This document shows positions 17,492 to 26,307 of a DNA stretch of 64,000 nucleotides, piece after piece; positions within the stretch are counted from its first letter, which is position 1; every line of letters begins with the position of its first letter. Origin of the DNA: Tectiglobus sp965247245 (GTDB lineage: Bacteria; Pseudomonadota; Alphaproteobacteria; Rhizobiales; Hyphomicrobiaceae); contig CBDFGV010000003.1 in NCBI GenBank assembly GCA_965247245.1, positions 3,968,001 through 4,032,000 of the forward strand, written 5' to 3'. The notes beneath the pieces are model-generated. The model ran no database searches and was not told where the DNA came from. It saw only the letters and a list, made by a program, of their open reading frames with translations. A program made the translations under genes and the position numbers.

Positions 17492-18061
17492 ATGAATACG
17501 GCAACGCATATCCTGACGGCCTCTGCAGTTCTTGCGCGCCGAGATAAACCTTATCGTAACGCCGCAATTGTGTTCGGCGCTTTCCTTCCGGACCTGTCGA
17601 TCTTCGTCTTGTTCGCCTGGGCAAAGTGGAATGGCATTTCGCAATCAGTGATTTGGCGGCAGCTCTACTGGCAAGAGCCCTGGCAAACACTTAGTGCCAT
17701 CTCGAACTCATTTCCGATCTGGGGGGCCGTTCTGGCTCTCGGCCTGCTCATCCGCTCAAGGGTGCTGGCCGTTCTAGGCGGCGCAGTGTTGATCCATCTG
17801 GCATTGGATTTTCCAGTGCACGCCGACGATGCGCATAAGCACTTCTGGCCGCTCACCGATTGGCGATTTCACTCGCCGCTATCATACTGGGATAGCAATC
17901 ATCACAGCGGCTACGTGATGGCTGGCGAGTTTATACTCTGTCTGGCAGGGCTAATTGCCCTTTGGCTGCGTTTTTCAGGCTGGCTCGTTCGCTCAGCGTT
18001 GATCGCAGCAATAATCAGCCTGTTTGCTGTGCCGGTGTTCTTCTGGCTTACGCTTGGCTGA
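17492..18061 (+). CDS. membrane-bound metal-dependent hydrolase-like protein (YdjM/DUF457-like)
   Basis: Membrane protein of 189 residues with about four hydrophobic segments. The N-terminus MNTATHILTASAVLARRDK and the early FGAFLPDLSIF segment supply a histidine and an aspartate, and HLALDFPVHADDAHKHFWP adds further histidines and aspartates in the pattern of inner-membrane DUF457 putative hydrolases. The substrate is unknown. It is a single plus-strand gene among minus-strand neighbours; its last 14 bases overlap the end of the convergent pyrF gene. Confidence 0.7.
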   Translation: MNTATHILTASAVLARRDKPYRNAAIVFGAFLPDLSIFVLFAWAKWNGISQSVIWRQLYWQEPWQTLSAISNSFPIWGAVLALGLLIRSRVLAVLGGAVLIHLALDFPVHADDAHKHFWPLTDWRFHSPLSYWDSNHHSGYVMAGEFILCLAGLIALWLRFSGWLVRSALIAAIISLFAVPVFFWLTLG

Positions 18062-18767
18062 TGCTTTCAAAAACACGGGCCGCCGCCGCCCGTCGATCGT
18101 CCGCCTGGGTGATTGGTCGGCCGACTACGAGATAGTCCGCGCCATCTTTGATCGCCTGACCAGGCGTCGTGATTCTGCTTTGATCGCCAGCATCATCATC
18201 TGGTAGGCGGATGCCTGGTGTCACAATCAGGAGGTCATCACCTGCGGCTGCTCGGACTGCTGAGGCTTCCCGGCCGGAGGCGATGACACCGCTGCAGCCT
18301 GCTGCCAGCGCTATCAGAGCTCGTTTGATGACAAGTTGCGACGGGCTGATACCACTCAATCCCTGCTCTTCGAGATCAGCCTCGGATAGGTTGGTGAGAA
18401 CTGTCACCGCAAGAAGACCCAGATCAGAACCAGCTGCGCCTGTAACGGCGGCGGACAAGGTCTTGGTATCAGTCCCGTGTACTGTCAGAAATGAGACGCC
18501 GCTACGGGCGACGTTGGCAACCGCGCGCTCGACGGTATTGCCAATGTCGAGGAACTTCATGTCCAGGAAAACGCGACAACCATCTGCGCAAAGCTCTCGG
18601 GCCAGATCCATACCGCCATTGGTAATGAGCTCCAGACCAATCTTGTAGAAGGTTACTTCACCTGTAAGCTCGTCCACAATTGCCTTGGCATCGCTGACGT
18701 TGGCTGTATCCAAGGCAACGATAAGTCGATCTCGGTCGTTTTCTGGTTTCAAGTTTGGCTCCTGCAT
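18048..18767 (-). CDS. pyrF: orotidine 5'-phosphate decarboxylase
   Basis: Enzyme of about 239 residues completing UMP synthesis. The barrel begins RDRLIVALDTANVSDAKAIV, the catalytic Asp-Lys-Asp tetrad segment is FLDMKFLDIGNTVERAV, and later motifs include FLTVHGTDT, GVIASGREA, IVTPGIRLP and DYLVVGRPITQADD. Start placed at the ATG at 18767 (MQEPNLKPEN); the ribosome binding site is weak and a TTG at 18815 is possible. It lies about 67 bases downstream of dnaJ's stop side, running away from dnaJ on the opposite end of the cluster (both minus strand; pyrF is downstream of dnaJ). Confidence 0.94.
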   Translation of the reverse strand: MQEPNLKPENDRDRLIVALDTANVSDAKAIVDELTGEVTFYKIGLELITNGGMDLARELCADGCRVFLDMKFLDIGNTVERAVANVARSGVSFLTVHGTDTKTLSAAVTGAAGSDLGLLAVTVLTNLSEADLEEQGLSGISPSQLVIKRALIALAAGCSGVIASGREASAVRAAAGDDLLIVTPGIRLPDDDAGDQSRITTPGQAIKDGADYLVVGRPITQADDRRAAAARVFESISQA

Positions 18768-18833
18768 CCACCATCGGTTAGTGCAGGTTCTCTTATGAAT
18801 CGGCTTTGAATTCAATGCCGACCCGAAAAAGCG

Positions 18834-19961
18834 CTAGTCGTCAGCGAAGAATTTCTTCACGCGATCGAGGAAGCCCTGGCTGTCAGGCGAGTTCTCAGCG
18901 CGGCTCTCAGCTTCAAATTCCTTGAGAAGCTCTCGCTGGCGCTTGTTGAGTTTCTTTGGTGTCTCGACCTCGATCTGGATGAACATGTTGCCGGTGAGCT
19001 TCTTATGCAGGACCGGCATGCCTTTGCCGTTGAGGCGTAGCTGCGTGCCACTCTGGCTGCCCGGCGGGATCTTCACGCTGTAAACACCGCCACCCACCGT
19101 TGGCACTTCCACTTCGCCACCCAGCGCCGCATTCACCATGGAGATCGGCACGCGACAGAACACATCCGGCCCGTCGCGCTGGAAGAATGGGTCAGGTTGG
19201 ATCGACAGGAATATGTAGAGGTCGCCTGCAGGACCTGCGCGCAGTCCGGCCTCGCCTTCTCCCGCCAGCCGAATGCGTGTCCCATCCTCAACCCCAGCAG
19301 GGATATTGACGGACAAAGTCCGCTCCTTGTTCACGCGGCCCGAGCCTGAGCACTTGGGGCAGGGATCATCAATCACGACCCCACGCCCCTGACAGGCATG
19401 ACAGGTCCGCTCGATTGTGAAGAAACCCTGGCTGGCGCGGACTTTCCCGTAGCCACCGCAGGTGCCGCATGTGCGTGGTGATGAGCCTGGTTTGGCGCCG
19501 CTTCCCGAGCACTCATCACATACCACGCTCGTCGGCACGCGAATTTCTGCTGTCTTACCTGTGAAGGCCTCTTCGAGCGTAATATCCATGTTGTAGCGCA
19601 GATCCGAGCCGCGTTCTCGACCCGAGCGATCGCGCTGACCACGCCGACCACCCATGATATCTCCGAAGAAATTCTCGAAGATATCTTCCATCGAGTGCGC
19701 GAATTCCGGACCGAAGCCGCCCGGCCCACCACCGCCTTCGAACGCGCCATGTCCAAATTGGTCGTAAGCAGCACGCTTTTGCTGGTCTTTCAGAACTTCG
19801 TAAGCCTCATTGGCATCTTTGAAGTTCTGCTCAGCCTTCGCATCACCAGGATTGCGGTCAGGGTGAAACTCTTTGGCGAGTTTGCGGTAAGCGGATTTGA
19901 GCTGTTGTTCGTTCGCGTTACGATCGACCCCAAGAACTTCATAGTAGTCTCGCTTGGACAT
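18834..19961 (-). CDS. dnaJ: molecular chaperone DnaJ
   Basis: Co-chaperone of 375 residues. It has the J domain (MSKRDYYEVLGVDRNANEQQ with HPD in FHPDRNPG), a glycine-phenylalanine linker (FGHGAFEGGGGPGGFGPEF), four zinc repeats (CDECSGSGA, CGTCGGYGK, CHACQGRGV, CPKCSGSGR) and the C-terminal substrate domain. It stimulates DnaK ATPase and delivers unfolded clients. Start at the ATG at 19961, since MSKRDYYEVLG is the family N-terminus; the frame continues 24 bases upstream without support. It is downstream of dnaK, separated by a terminator at 20113. Confidence 0.97.
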   Translation of the reverse strand: MSKRDYYEVLGVDRNANEQQLKSAYRKLAKEFHPDRNPGDAKAEQNFKDANEAYEVLKDQQKRAAYDQFGHGAFEGGGGPGGFGPEFAHSMEDIFENFFGDIMGGRRGQRDRSGRERGSDLRYNMDITLEEAFTGKTAEIRVPTSVVCDECSGSGAKPGSSPRTCGTCGGYGKVRASQGFFTIERTCHACQGRGVVIDDPCPKCSGSGRVNKERTLSVNIPAGVEDGTRIRLAGEGEAGLRAGPAGDLYIFLSIQPDPFFQRDGPDVFCRVPISMVNAALGGEVEVPTVGGGVYSVKIPPGSQSGTQLRLNGKGMPVLHKKLTGNMFIQIEVETPKKLNKRQRELLKEFEAESRAENSPDSQGFLDRVKKFFADD

Positions 19962-20112
19962 CGTCGAATGTGTTCCTATCGGCAAAGAATGGAAGCAGAT
20001 GTGCTTCCGTTAGTCGGCGGCGATTGCCCTCGATTACCACACGAACCGTTTCGAACTGTACATTCTTGTATCAGACGCCAGTCTAAACTTCACGAAGAGC
20101 ATTTGGCCTGCC

Positions 20113-20145
20113 AAAAAAATTCCCCGGCTAGTAGCAACCGGGGAA
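20113..20145 (-). terminator. rho-independent terminator between dnaK and dnaJ
   Basis: On the minus strand TTCCCCGG (20138-20145) pairs with CCGGGGAA (20120-20127) across a 10-base loop and is followed by seven T residues (20113-20119). It begins 16 bases after the dnaK stop. It probably ends most dnaK transcripts and lowers dnaJ expression relative to dnaK. Confidence 0.85.
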
Positions 20146-20160
20146 CATCTCTCAAGAGGC

Positions 20161-22086
20161 TCAGGCCGACTTCTTGTCGTCGTCCTTAACTTCTTCGAAG
20201 TCGGCGTCGACGACGTTATCGTCTTCAGCTGGTCCGTCGCCGGCTTCGGCACCGGCTTCCGCTGCGCCCTCAGGTGCCTGGCCGCCATAGATCGCTTCGC
20301 CGATCTTCATGGCAGCCTGGGCGAGTGTCTGAGTGGCTGCCTGCAGCTCTTCCGGATTCTCAGACTCAAGCTTCTCCTTGGCCTCAGCAATCGCAGTCTG
20401 GACTTCAGTCTTTGCGGAGTCCTCAAGCTTGTCGCCAGCCTCGGTAATCGAATTCTCGGTCGAATGAATGAGTGCTTCCAGCTGGTTGCGGTTCTCGACA
20501 AGCTCACGACGCTTCTTGTCTTCGCCAGCATGTTGCTCGGCTTCCTGGACCATCCGGTCGATGTCATCATCAGAGAGACCACCAGATGCCTGGATCCGGA
20601 TCGACTGCTCCTTGTTGGTCGCCTTGTCCTTCGCACTGACATTGACGATGCCGTTGGCATCGATGTCGAATGTGACCTCGATCTGCGGCACGCCGCGTGG
20701 AGCTGGTGCGATACCGACGAGGTCGAACGTGCCAAGATGCTTGTTGTCGACCGCCATCTCGCGTTCGCCCTGGTAGACCTTAATGGTCACAGCGCTCTGG
20801 CCGTCTTCGGCGGTTGAGAACACTTGGCTTTTCTTGGTCGGGATCGTCGTGTTGCGATCGATCAGACGTGTGAACACGCCACCCAGTGTTTCGATACCGA
20901 GCGAAAGCGGTGTAACATCCAGCAACAGCACGTCTTTGACGTCACCGCGCAGAACGCCTGCCTGGATGGCAGCACCAACGGCTACAACCTCGTCCGGGTT
21001 AACGCCCTTGTGTGGCTCCTTGCCAAAGAAGTTTTTGACTGTTTCCTGAACCTTCGGCATGCGCGTCATGCCGCCAACCAGCACAACTTCGTCGATTTCA
21101 GCAGCCTTGAGGCCGGCATCCTTCAGAGCCGCATCACAAGGGCCGACAGTGCGCTTGATCAGGTCATCGACCAGGCTTTCCAGCTTGGCGCGGGTCAACT
21201 TCATGGTCAGGTGTTTTGGACCAGACTGGTCAGCTGTGATAAACGGGAGGTTGACTTCAGTCTGTGCTGACGATGACAGCTCAATCTTCGCCTTCTCAGC
21301 GGCTTCCTTCAGGCGCTGCAGGGCAAGCTTGTCGCTTGTCAGATCGATGCCGTTCTCTTTCTTGAACTCAGCAGCCAGATACTCGACCAGGCGCATGTCG
21401 AAGTCTTCACCACCAAGGAACGTATCGCCGTTCGTGGATTTCACTTCGAAGACGCCGTCGCCGATCTCGAGGATCGAGACATCGAATGTTCCGCCGCCGA
21501 GATCATAGACCGCGATGGTCTTTGCAGCGTCTTTCTTGTCGAGACCGTAAGCCAACGCGGCTGCGGTTGGCTCGTTGATAATGCGGAGGACTTCAAGGCC
21601 TGCGATCTTGCCGGCATCTTTCGTTGCCTGGCGCTGGGCATCGTTGAAGTAAGCAGGGACCGTAATAACGGCTTCGGTCACGGTTTCACCGAGGTGTGCT
21701 TCAGCCGTTTCCTTCATCTTAATGAGGATGTCAGCAGAAACCTGAGACGGTGAATACTGCTTGCCAAAGGACTCGACCCAGGCATCGCCGTTGCCAGCTT
21801 TTACGATGTTGTAGGGAACAAGGCCCTTATCTTTTTCGACGGTTGGGTCGTCGTAGCGGCGTCCGATGAGGCGCTTAATCGCAAAAAACGTACTTTCTGG
21901 ATTAGTAACTGCCTGGCGCTTCGCTGCGATGCCAACAAGCTTCTCGTTGCCGTCATCAGTCAGTGCAACGATGGAGGGTGTGGTTCGCATACCCTCGGAA
22001 TTCTCAATAACTTTGGGTTGATCGCCGTCCATCACGGCTACACAGGAGTTCGTGGTACCGAGATCAATCCCGATTACTTTTGACAT
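20161..22086 (-). CDS. dnaK: molecular chaperone DnaK (Hsp70)
   Basis: Chaperone of 641 residues. The ATPase domain starts MSKVIGIDLGTTNSCVAVMD and holds AVITVPAYFNDAQRQATKDA, NEPTAAALAYGLDK, VYDLGGGTFDVSILEIGDGV and VVLVGGMTRMPKVQ. The substrate domain begins near LLLDVTPLSLGIETLGGVFT. The tail ends with acidic EEVKDDDKKSA, the usual EEV element. The start at 22086 matches the family; the upstream extension to 22137 is not conserved. A promoter-like pair lies at 22208-22236. grpE and hrcA are in the same stretch but separated by alkB on the other strand. Confidence 0.98.
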   Translation of the reverse strand: MSKVIGIDLGTTNSCVAVMDGDQPKVIENSEGMRTTPSIVALTDDGNEKLVGIAAKRQAVTNPESTFFAIKRLIGRRYDDPTVEKDKGLVPYNIVKAGNGDAWVESFGKQYSPSQVSADILIKMKETAEAHLGETVTEAVITVPAYFNDAQRQATKDAGKIAGLEVLRIINEPTAAALAYGLDKKDAAKTIAVYDLGGGTFDVSILEIGDGVFEVKSTNGDTFLGGEDFDMRLVEYLAAEFKKENGIDLTSDKLALQRLKEAAEKAKIELSSSAQTEVNLPFITADQSGPKHLTMKLTRAKLESLVDDLIKRTVGPCDAALKDAGLKAAEIDEVVLVGGMTRMPKVQETVKNFFGKEPHKGVNPDEVVAVGAAIQAGVLRGDVKDVLLLDVTPLSLGIETLGGVFTRLIDRNTTIPTKKSQVFSTAEDGQSAVTIKVYQGEREMAVDNKHLGTFDLVGIAPAPRGVPQIEVTFDIDANGIVNVSAKDKATNKEQSIRIQASGGLSDDDIDRMVQEAEQHAGEDKKRRELVENRNQLEALIHSTENSITEAGDKLEDSAKTEVQTAIAEAKEKLESENPEELQAATQTLAQAAMKIGEAIYGGQAPEGAAEAGAEAGDGPAEDDNVVDADFEEVKDDDKKSA

Positions 22087-22207
22087 ATTGCCAATCCTCT
22101 CTTCTATTGGCTGATCGCCCGGGTCCGCTAGCGGCACCCAGTGAGCCTCCGATTGAAATGAAACCTGGAGACGCGATCCCCTGGAGTTCTAGTGGTGCAT
22201 CGAACGG

Positions 22208-22236
22208 TATATAGGGGCACAAAATCCGACCTGCAA
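22208..22236 (-). promoter_or_regulatory. putative dnaK promoter
   Basis: On the minus strand TTGCAG (22231-22236) and TATATA (22208-22213) are 17 bases apart, and the -10 side reads CCCCTATATA, resembling the CCCC-A-T core of RpoH heat-shock promoters. It lies about 120 bases before the dnaK start. Sigma factor choice is inferred; no CIRCE inverted repeat was seen here. Confidence 0.4.
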
Positions 22237-22337
22237 CGGTTTGAACGGTCATGACGTGACGCATCAATGCCGCAGAAATCGACCAACTTCGATAAAATTG
22301 TGTCTGCCATATTCCAGTTATCAGAAATCGGTGCCTC

Positions 22338-22943
22338 ATGCTGAGCGGTTTTCAACACATATCGTCGTATTTGGGAGGCTCAGCCCAGGCCAAACTGCTT
22401 GGTGAAATTCGTTCAATTCTCAATACCTCACCGCTTTATGTCCCGACCATGCCCAAATCGGGAAAACCTTTCTCCGTTCGCATGACCAATTGTGGCCCGC
22501 TTGGCTGGGTCTCGAGCAAGGATGGTGGATATCGCTATCAGGCCCATCACCCGGAAACCGACCGTCCATGGGCGCCAATTCCCGAGAGCCTGCTTAAGCT
22601 CTGGTCCGAAGTTGCCGAGTATCCAGCTGAACCTGAGGCCTGCCTCATCAATTGGTATGAGCCGGGGACAAAGCTTGGTCAGCATGTTGACGGTGACGAA
22701 CAGGACAATCGCGCGCCTGTTCTATCCATTTCGCTTGGGGATGATGCCTGGTTCCGCGTCGGAGGCCTGACACGCAAGGCACCAACGGAGCGGATCCTGC
22801 TGCGCTCAGGAGATGTTGTTGTTCTCGGTGGCGAGGCTCGCTTGGCCTACCACGGCATCGATCGAATTGTGGCTGGCACTTCGGATTTACTGGGGCAGCC
22901 GGGGCGTTACAACCTAACGATGCGACGGGTCACACTACCCTGA
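22338..22943 (+). CDS. alkB: AlkB family alpha-ketoglutarate-dependent dioxygenase
   Basis: Enzyme of 201 residues that repairs alkylated bases by oxidative demethylation. The double-stranded beta-helix shows NWYEPGTKLGQHVDGDEQD with the HxD iron ligands, a second histidine in ARLAYHGIDRI, and the ketoglutarate arginines in RYNLTMRRV at the C-terminus. The N-terminal DNA-lesion lid includes MPKSGKPFSVRMTNCGPLGWVS. It is transcribed divergently from dnaK and ends 26 bases from the convergent grpE end. Confidence 0.95.
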   Translation: MLSGFQHISSYLGGSAQAKLLGEIRSILNTSPLYVPTMPKSGKPFSVRMTNCGPLGWVSSKDGGYRYQAHHPETDRPWAPIPESLLKLWSEVAEYPAEPEACLINWYEPGTKLGQHVDGDEQDNRAPVLSISLGDDAWFRVGGLTRKAPTERILLRSGDVVVLGGEARLAYHGIDRIVAGTSDLLGQPGRYNLTMRRVTLP

Positions 22944-22969
22944 CCTCCAATCGTTTGCGAGCAAGCGAG

Positions 22970-23770
22970 CTAGCTGTTTTGGCTCTCATCGGTCGATTGA
23001 TCCGGGTCGGCAGGCTTCTCGTCAGAGTCAGCTGCCTGCCCGGCATCGTTTGCCGCCGCGGGCGCCGCTTTCGGCTCGGACTCACCTGATTTGACCGGCT
23101 TGGCACCGCCCTTGGAAACAACGACCATAGACGGGCGCAGAACACGCTCGCCGATTTCATAGCCTTCCTGGAACACTTGTAGGACCGTTCCGCTCGCCAC
23201 AGACGCATCTTCCTGTTCCATCACAGCCTGATGCTTGTGCGGATCAAACTGCGCGCCCTTCGCATCAATGCCGCGCACACCGTGGTTCTCCAGAGCCTTC
23301 TTGAGTTCTTGCGCGGTTAAAAGGACACCATCGAGCAGCGCCTTCATTTGCGGAGATTGCTCTTCGCCGGAGCCGCCCGCTGCCTCAACGGCGCGGCCCA
23401 GGTTATCTGCGATAGCGACCATGTCCTTGGCAAAGTTGGTGACGGCATACTTGGAAGCATCAGCTTTTTCCCGCTCAGAGCGTTTTCTGATGTTTTCCGT
23501 CTCAGCGTAGGCCCGCACATAGCGATCGCGCATTTCGGCAACTTGGGCTTCGAGCTCTGCGATCCTGGCCTCAGCAGCAATCGAGGGATCGACATAAGCC
23601 TTGGCCGCCTCCGGCTTCTGGCCGTCTACGCCAGCATCCCCCGCTGGATGCGCAGCACTTGCCTGGGTGGTCTCGGCGTTTGGCTGTGTTTCACCCGGTG
23701 CGGCCTGTTCGGCGCCAGTGTTTGCGTTGGCCGAGGTTGCTTGGTCTTTGCCGTTCGTTTCCGCGCTCAT
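22970..23770 (-). CDS. grpE: nucleotide exchange factor GrpE
   Basis: Exchange factor of 266 residues releasing ADP from DnaK. The first 65 or so residues are low complexity (alanine, glutamine, threonine). Then comes the long coiled coil (IAELEAQVAEMRDRYVRAYA, ETENIRKRSEREKADASKYA) and the beta domain (HQAVMEQEDASVASGTVLQ, VFQEGYEIGERVLRPSMVVV). The C-terminal 50 residues are again acidic and disordered, so the protein is longer than the family norm at both ends. It lies 103 bases downstream of hrcA in the same direction. Confidence 0.96.
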   Translation of the reverse strand: MSAETNGKDQATSANANTGAEQAAPGETQPNAETTQASAAHPAGDAGVDGQKPEAAKAYVDPSIAAEARIAELEAQVAEMRDRYVRAYAETENIRKRSEREKADASKYAVTNFAKDMVAIADNLGRAVEAAGGSGEEQSPQMKALLDGVLLTAQELKKALENHGVRGIDAKGAQFDPHKHQAVMEQEDASVASGTVLQVFQEGYEIGERVLRPSMVVVSKGGAKPVKSGESEPKAAPAAANDAGQAADSDEKPADPDQSTDESQNS

Positions 23771-23873
23771 TTTTCACTTTTTGATCAATGGTCTATTGTT
23801 TCGGCACCCTGCAAGCTCTCGGGCTCGCAGCCACCACGATTGTGTGCTGGATATCAGTCGTTTCGGATAGAAA

Positions 23874-24956
23874 TCAAGAGATGATGCGGCTTACCAGTTT
23901 TGCCGTGTAGTCGACCATTGGGATAATCCGCGCATAATTCAGCCGGGTTGGCCCGATCACACCCAACATCCCGACGATCTTCTGGTCGCCGTCCTGGAAC
24001 GGCGCAACCACCAGCGATGATCCGGAAAGTGAAAACAGGTTGTTTTCCGACCCGATAAAGATCTTCACGCCCTCGGCGTTTTCCGCAAGGCCGAGAATGT
24101 TGACGACGTCCTGCTTCGACTCGAGATCATCAAACAGCTGCCGGATACGTTCGATATCCTCCAGGCCTTTGACATCGTTCAACAGGTTAGCCTGCCCTCT
24201 GACAATCAAGTTGCGCCGATCATCACCCTGTGTTCCCGACCATTCTGCGAGGCCGGCCTGGATTACTTTCTGCGTGAGCTCGTCCAATTCGGCCTTTCTG
24301 GCCGTTAACTCCTGTTCGACCCGGACCTTGGCGTCGGATAGCGTGGCACCACGGATGAAATTGTTCAGAAAATTGGCGGCTTCAGCCAATGCGGACGGCG
24401 GCAGCCCGGCCGGAACTTCGACGATCCGGTTCTCAACGCTCTGGTCTTCGCTGACCAAAATGACCAGTGCCTTGCCAGGCTCCAGAGACACGAACTCGAT
24501 ATGCTTCAGCCTGAGGTTCTGTTTGTCCGCTAGGACGAGCCCCGCACAGTGCGACAGGCCAGAGATCATCTCGGTGGCTTCATCCAACACCTGTTCAACC
24601 GAACTATCCGGGCTCGCGCCCATCTGACGTTGAATTTGTTGCCGTTCCTCAGTGCTCAGATTGCCGACTTCTAATAGTCCGTCGACGAACAGCCGCAAGC
24701 CGAGCTCCGTTGGCTGGCGTCCCGCTGACGTGTGCGGTGCAGCAATCAATCCGAGTTGCTCGAGGTCGGACATTACATTGCGCACAGAGGCTGGAGACAG
24801 TGTCATCGGGAGGTCGCGCGAGAGGTTGCGCGAGCCCACGGGTTCGCCTGTTTCGAGATAGGACTCCACGATGCGTCTCAGAATCGCCAGAGAGCGATCA
24901 CTCAGACCATCCAAACTCTCTAATCCGCCTGTATTGCGCATCCACTCGATCGCCAT
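23874..24956 (-). CDS. hrcA: heat-inducible transcription repressor HrcA
   Basis: Repressor of 360 residues. The N-terminal winged helix (LSDRSLAILRRIVESYLETG, EPVGSRNLSRDLPMTLSPAS, VRNVMSDLEQLGLIAAPHTS, AGRQPTELGLRLFVDGLL) is typical. The C-terminal part includes FIGSENNLFSLSGSSLVVAP and VIGPTRLNYARIIPMVDYTA. HrcA binds CIRCE repeats to hold groESL or dnaK off until heat stress. No CIRCE repeat was seen by eye upstream of hrcA, grpE or dnaK in this window, so its target is probably elsewhere (groESL in many alphaproteobacteria). It is divergent from rph. Confidence 0.96.
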   Translation of the reverse strand: MAIEWMRNTGGLESLDGLSDRSLAILRRIVESYLETGEPVGSRNLSRDLPMTLSPASVRNVMSDLEQLGLIAAPHTSAGRQPTELGLRLFVDGLLEVGNLSTEERQQIQRQMGASPDSSVEQVLDEATEMISGLSHCAGLVLADKQNLRLKHIEFVSLEPGKALVILVSEDQSVENRIVEVPAGLPPSALAEAANFLNNFIRGATLSDAKVRVEQELTARKAELDELTQKVIQAGLAEWSGTQGDDRRNLIVRGQANLLNDVKGLEDIERIRQLFDDLESKQDVVNILGLAENAEGVKIFIGSENNLFSLSGSSLVVAPFQDGDQKIVGMLGVIGPTRLNYARIIPMVDYTAKLVSRIIS

Positions 24957-25133
24957 TCTTGCCGCTTGGTCACAGCGTTATGTTGGTGGTCCGTAATCTG
25001 TTCGTCAACTTCCGGTGGATTAGTTGTTGAAGCTTGCAGGTGTCTCGCTTAGGTTCCGCCGAACAAAATTACGCGCGGTAGCCAATCGTCTGGTCACCAA
25101 AGCCTCAAACCCCAACGTAAATGGCCTAGTTTT

Positions 25134-25847
25134 ATGCGACCATCCAATCGCCAGCCCGACGAGCTTCGGCGTGTTTCATTCGAGCGTGCCGTCTCTCTTC
25201 ACGCGGAAGGCTCCTGCCTCATTAAGTTCGGTAATACCCACGTCCTGTGTATGGCGAGCCTCGAAGAGCGCGTGCCCGGTTGGATGAAGGGCAACGGTCG
25301 CGGCTGGGTGACAGCCGAGTACGGCATGCTCCCGCGTGCCACCCACGATCGCATGCGCCGTGAAGTAACACAGGGCAAGCAATCCGGAAGAACGCAGGAA
25401 ATTCAAAGACTTATTGGAAGGTCGCTCCGTGCTGTGGTGGATCTGGAAAAGCTCGGCGAGCGCCAGATCTCCGTAGACTGCGACGTTATTCAAGCCGATG
25501 GTGGCACGCGCACCGCAGCGATTACCGGCGCCTGGGTGGCGCTGTATGATTGCGTGAACTGGATGAAAGAGCGTGACATGGTCCGCGACGACGTCCTGAA
25601 GGATCATATTGCTGCGGTATCAGCCGGCATCCACAATGATACCTGCGTCCTAGATCTCGACTATGCCGAAGATTCAGACGCGCAGGCGGACGCGAATTTT
25701 GTGATGACGGGCTCAGGCGGCATTGTCGAAGTCCAGGGCACCGCTGAAGGCGAGCCTTTCAGCCAGGAAAAGTTTGACGAGTTGATGGGGCTGGCCCGCA
25801 AAGGTATCGGCGAGCTTGTCTCTTTGCAAAAGCTCACTGTCTCCTAG
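25134..25847 (+). CDS. rph: ribonuclease PH
   Basis: Exoribonuclease of 237 residues trimming tRNA 3' ends using phosphate. Motifs are MRPSNRQPDELRRVSFERAV, THVLCMASLEERVPGWMKG, RGWVTAEYGMLPRATHDRM, RREVTQGKQSGRTQEIQRLI with the phosphate-binding arginine, and ISVDCDVIQADGGTRTAAIT. The length is normal. It is the first gene of a plus-strand set rph-VOC-rdgB-hemW, divergent from hrcA, an arrangement conserved in alphaproteobacteria apart from the inserted VOC gene. Confidence 0.97.
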   Translation: MRPSNRQPDELRRVSFERAVSLHAEGSCLIKFGNTHVLCMASLEERVPGWMKGNGRGWVTAEYGMLPRATHDRMRREVTQGKQSGRTQEIQRLIGRSLRAVVDLEKLGERQISVDCDVIQADGGTRTAAITGAWVALYDCVNWMKERDMVRDDVLKDHIAAVSAGIHNDTCVLDLDYAEDSDAQADANFVMTGSGGIVEVQGTAEGEPFSQEKFDELMGLARKGIGELVSLQKLTVS

Positions 25848-25896
25848 GCAAAGGCCCCTTGATGCGGGCCGCTCAAACACAAACTAAAGGCCGGCT

Positions 25897-26307
25897 ATGA
25901 CCCCTTCCGGCGTATTGGAAACGGTACTCTACGTGGATGATCTCGAGGCGGCGCGCGCGTTTTACGCCGACGTGCTCGGACTTGAGCCGTTCACGACCAT
26001 CGAAGGCCGGCACATCTTCTATCGCTGCGGTAATCAGGTTCTGCTGCTGTTCAATCCGGAAGCAACCCGGGTGCCCGCGAAAGGCGCGCCAATCGTTGTG
26101 CCGACGCACGGTGCTGTCGGCGAGGGCCACATTTGTTTCCGGGCCAACTCCGAAGAGATTGAGGCATGGCGGAAACACTTGGTTGATAAGGGCGTGACAA
26201 TCGAGGCTGATTTCGAGTGGCCGCAAGGTGGTCGGTCGATCTATTTTCGCGATCCCTCCGGCAATAGCCTGGAGTTTGCAGAACCACGCATTTGGGGGCT
26301 GGAATGA
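25897..26307 (+). CDS. VOC/glyoxalase superfamily protein
   Basis: Protein of 136 residues with the paired beta-alpha-beta modules of the vicinal oxygen chelate fold: VLETVLYVDDLEAARAFYAD, VLGLEPFTTIEGRHIFYRCG and GRSIYFRDPSGNSLEFAEP, the last with the conserved RDPxGNxxE end carrying a metal-ligand glutamate. The substrate is unknown; relatives include glyoxalase I and antibiotic-resistance dioxygenases. It lies between rph and rdgB and its stop overlaps the rdgB start by ATGA, so it is translationally coupled to the housekeeping genes. Confidence 0.88.
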   Translation: MTPSGVLETVLYVDDLEAARAFYADVLGLEPFTTIEGRHIFYRCGNQVLLLFNPEATRVPAKGAPIVVPTHGAVGEGHICFRANSEEIEAWRKHLVDKGVTIEADFEWPQGGRSIYFRDPSGNSLEFAEPRIWGLE

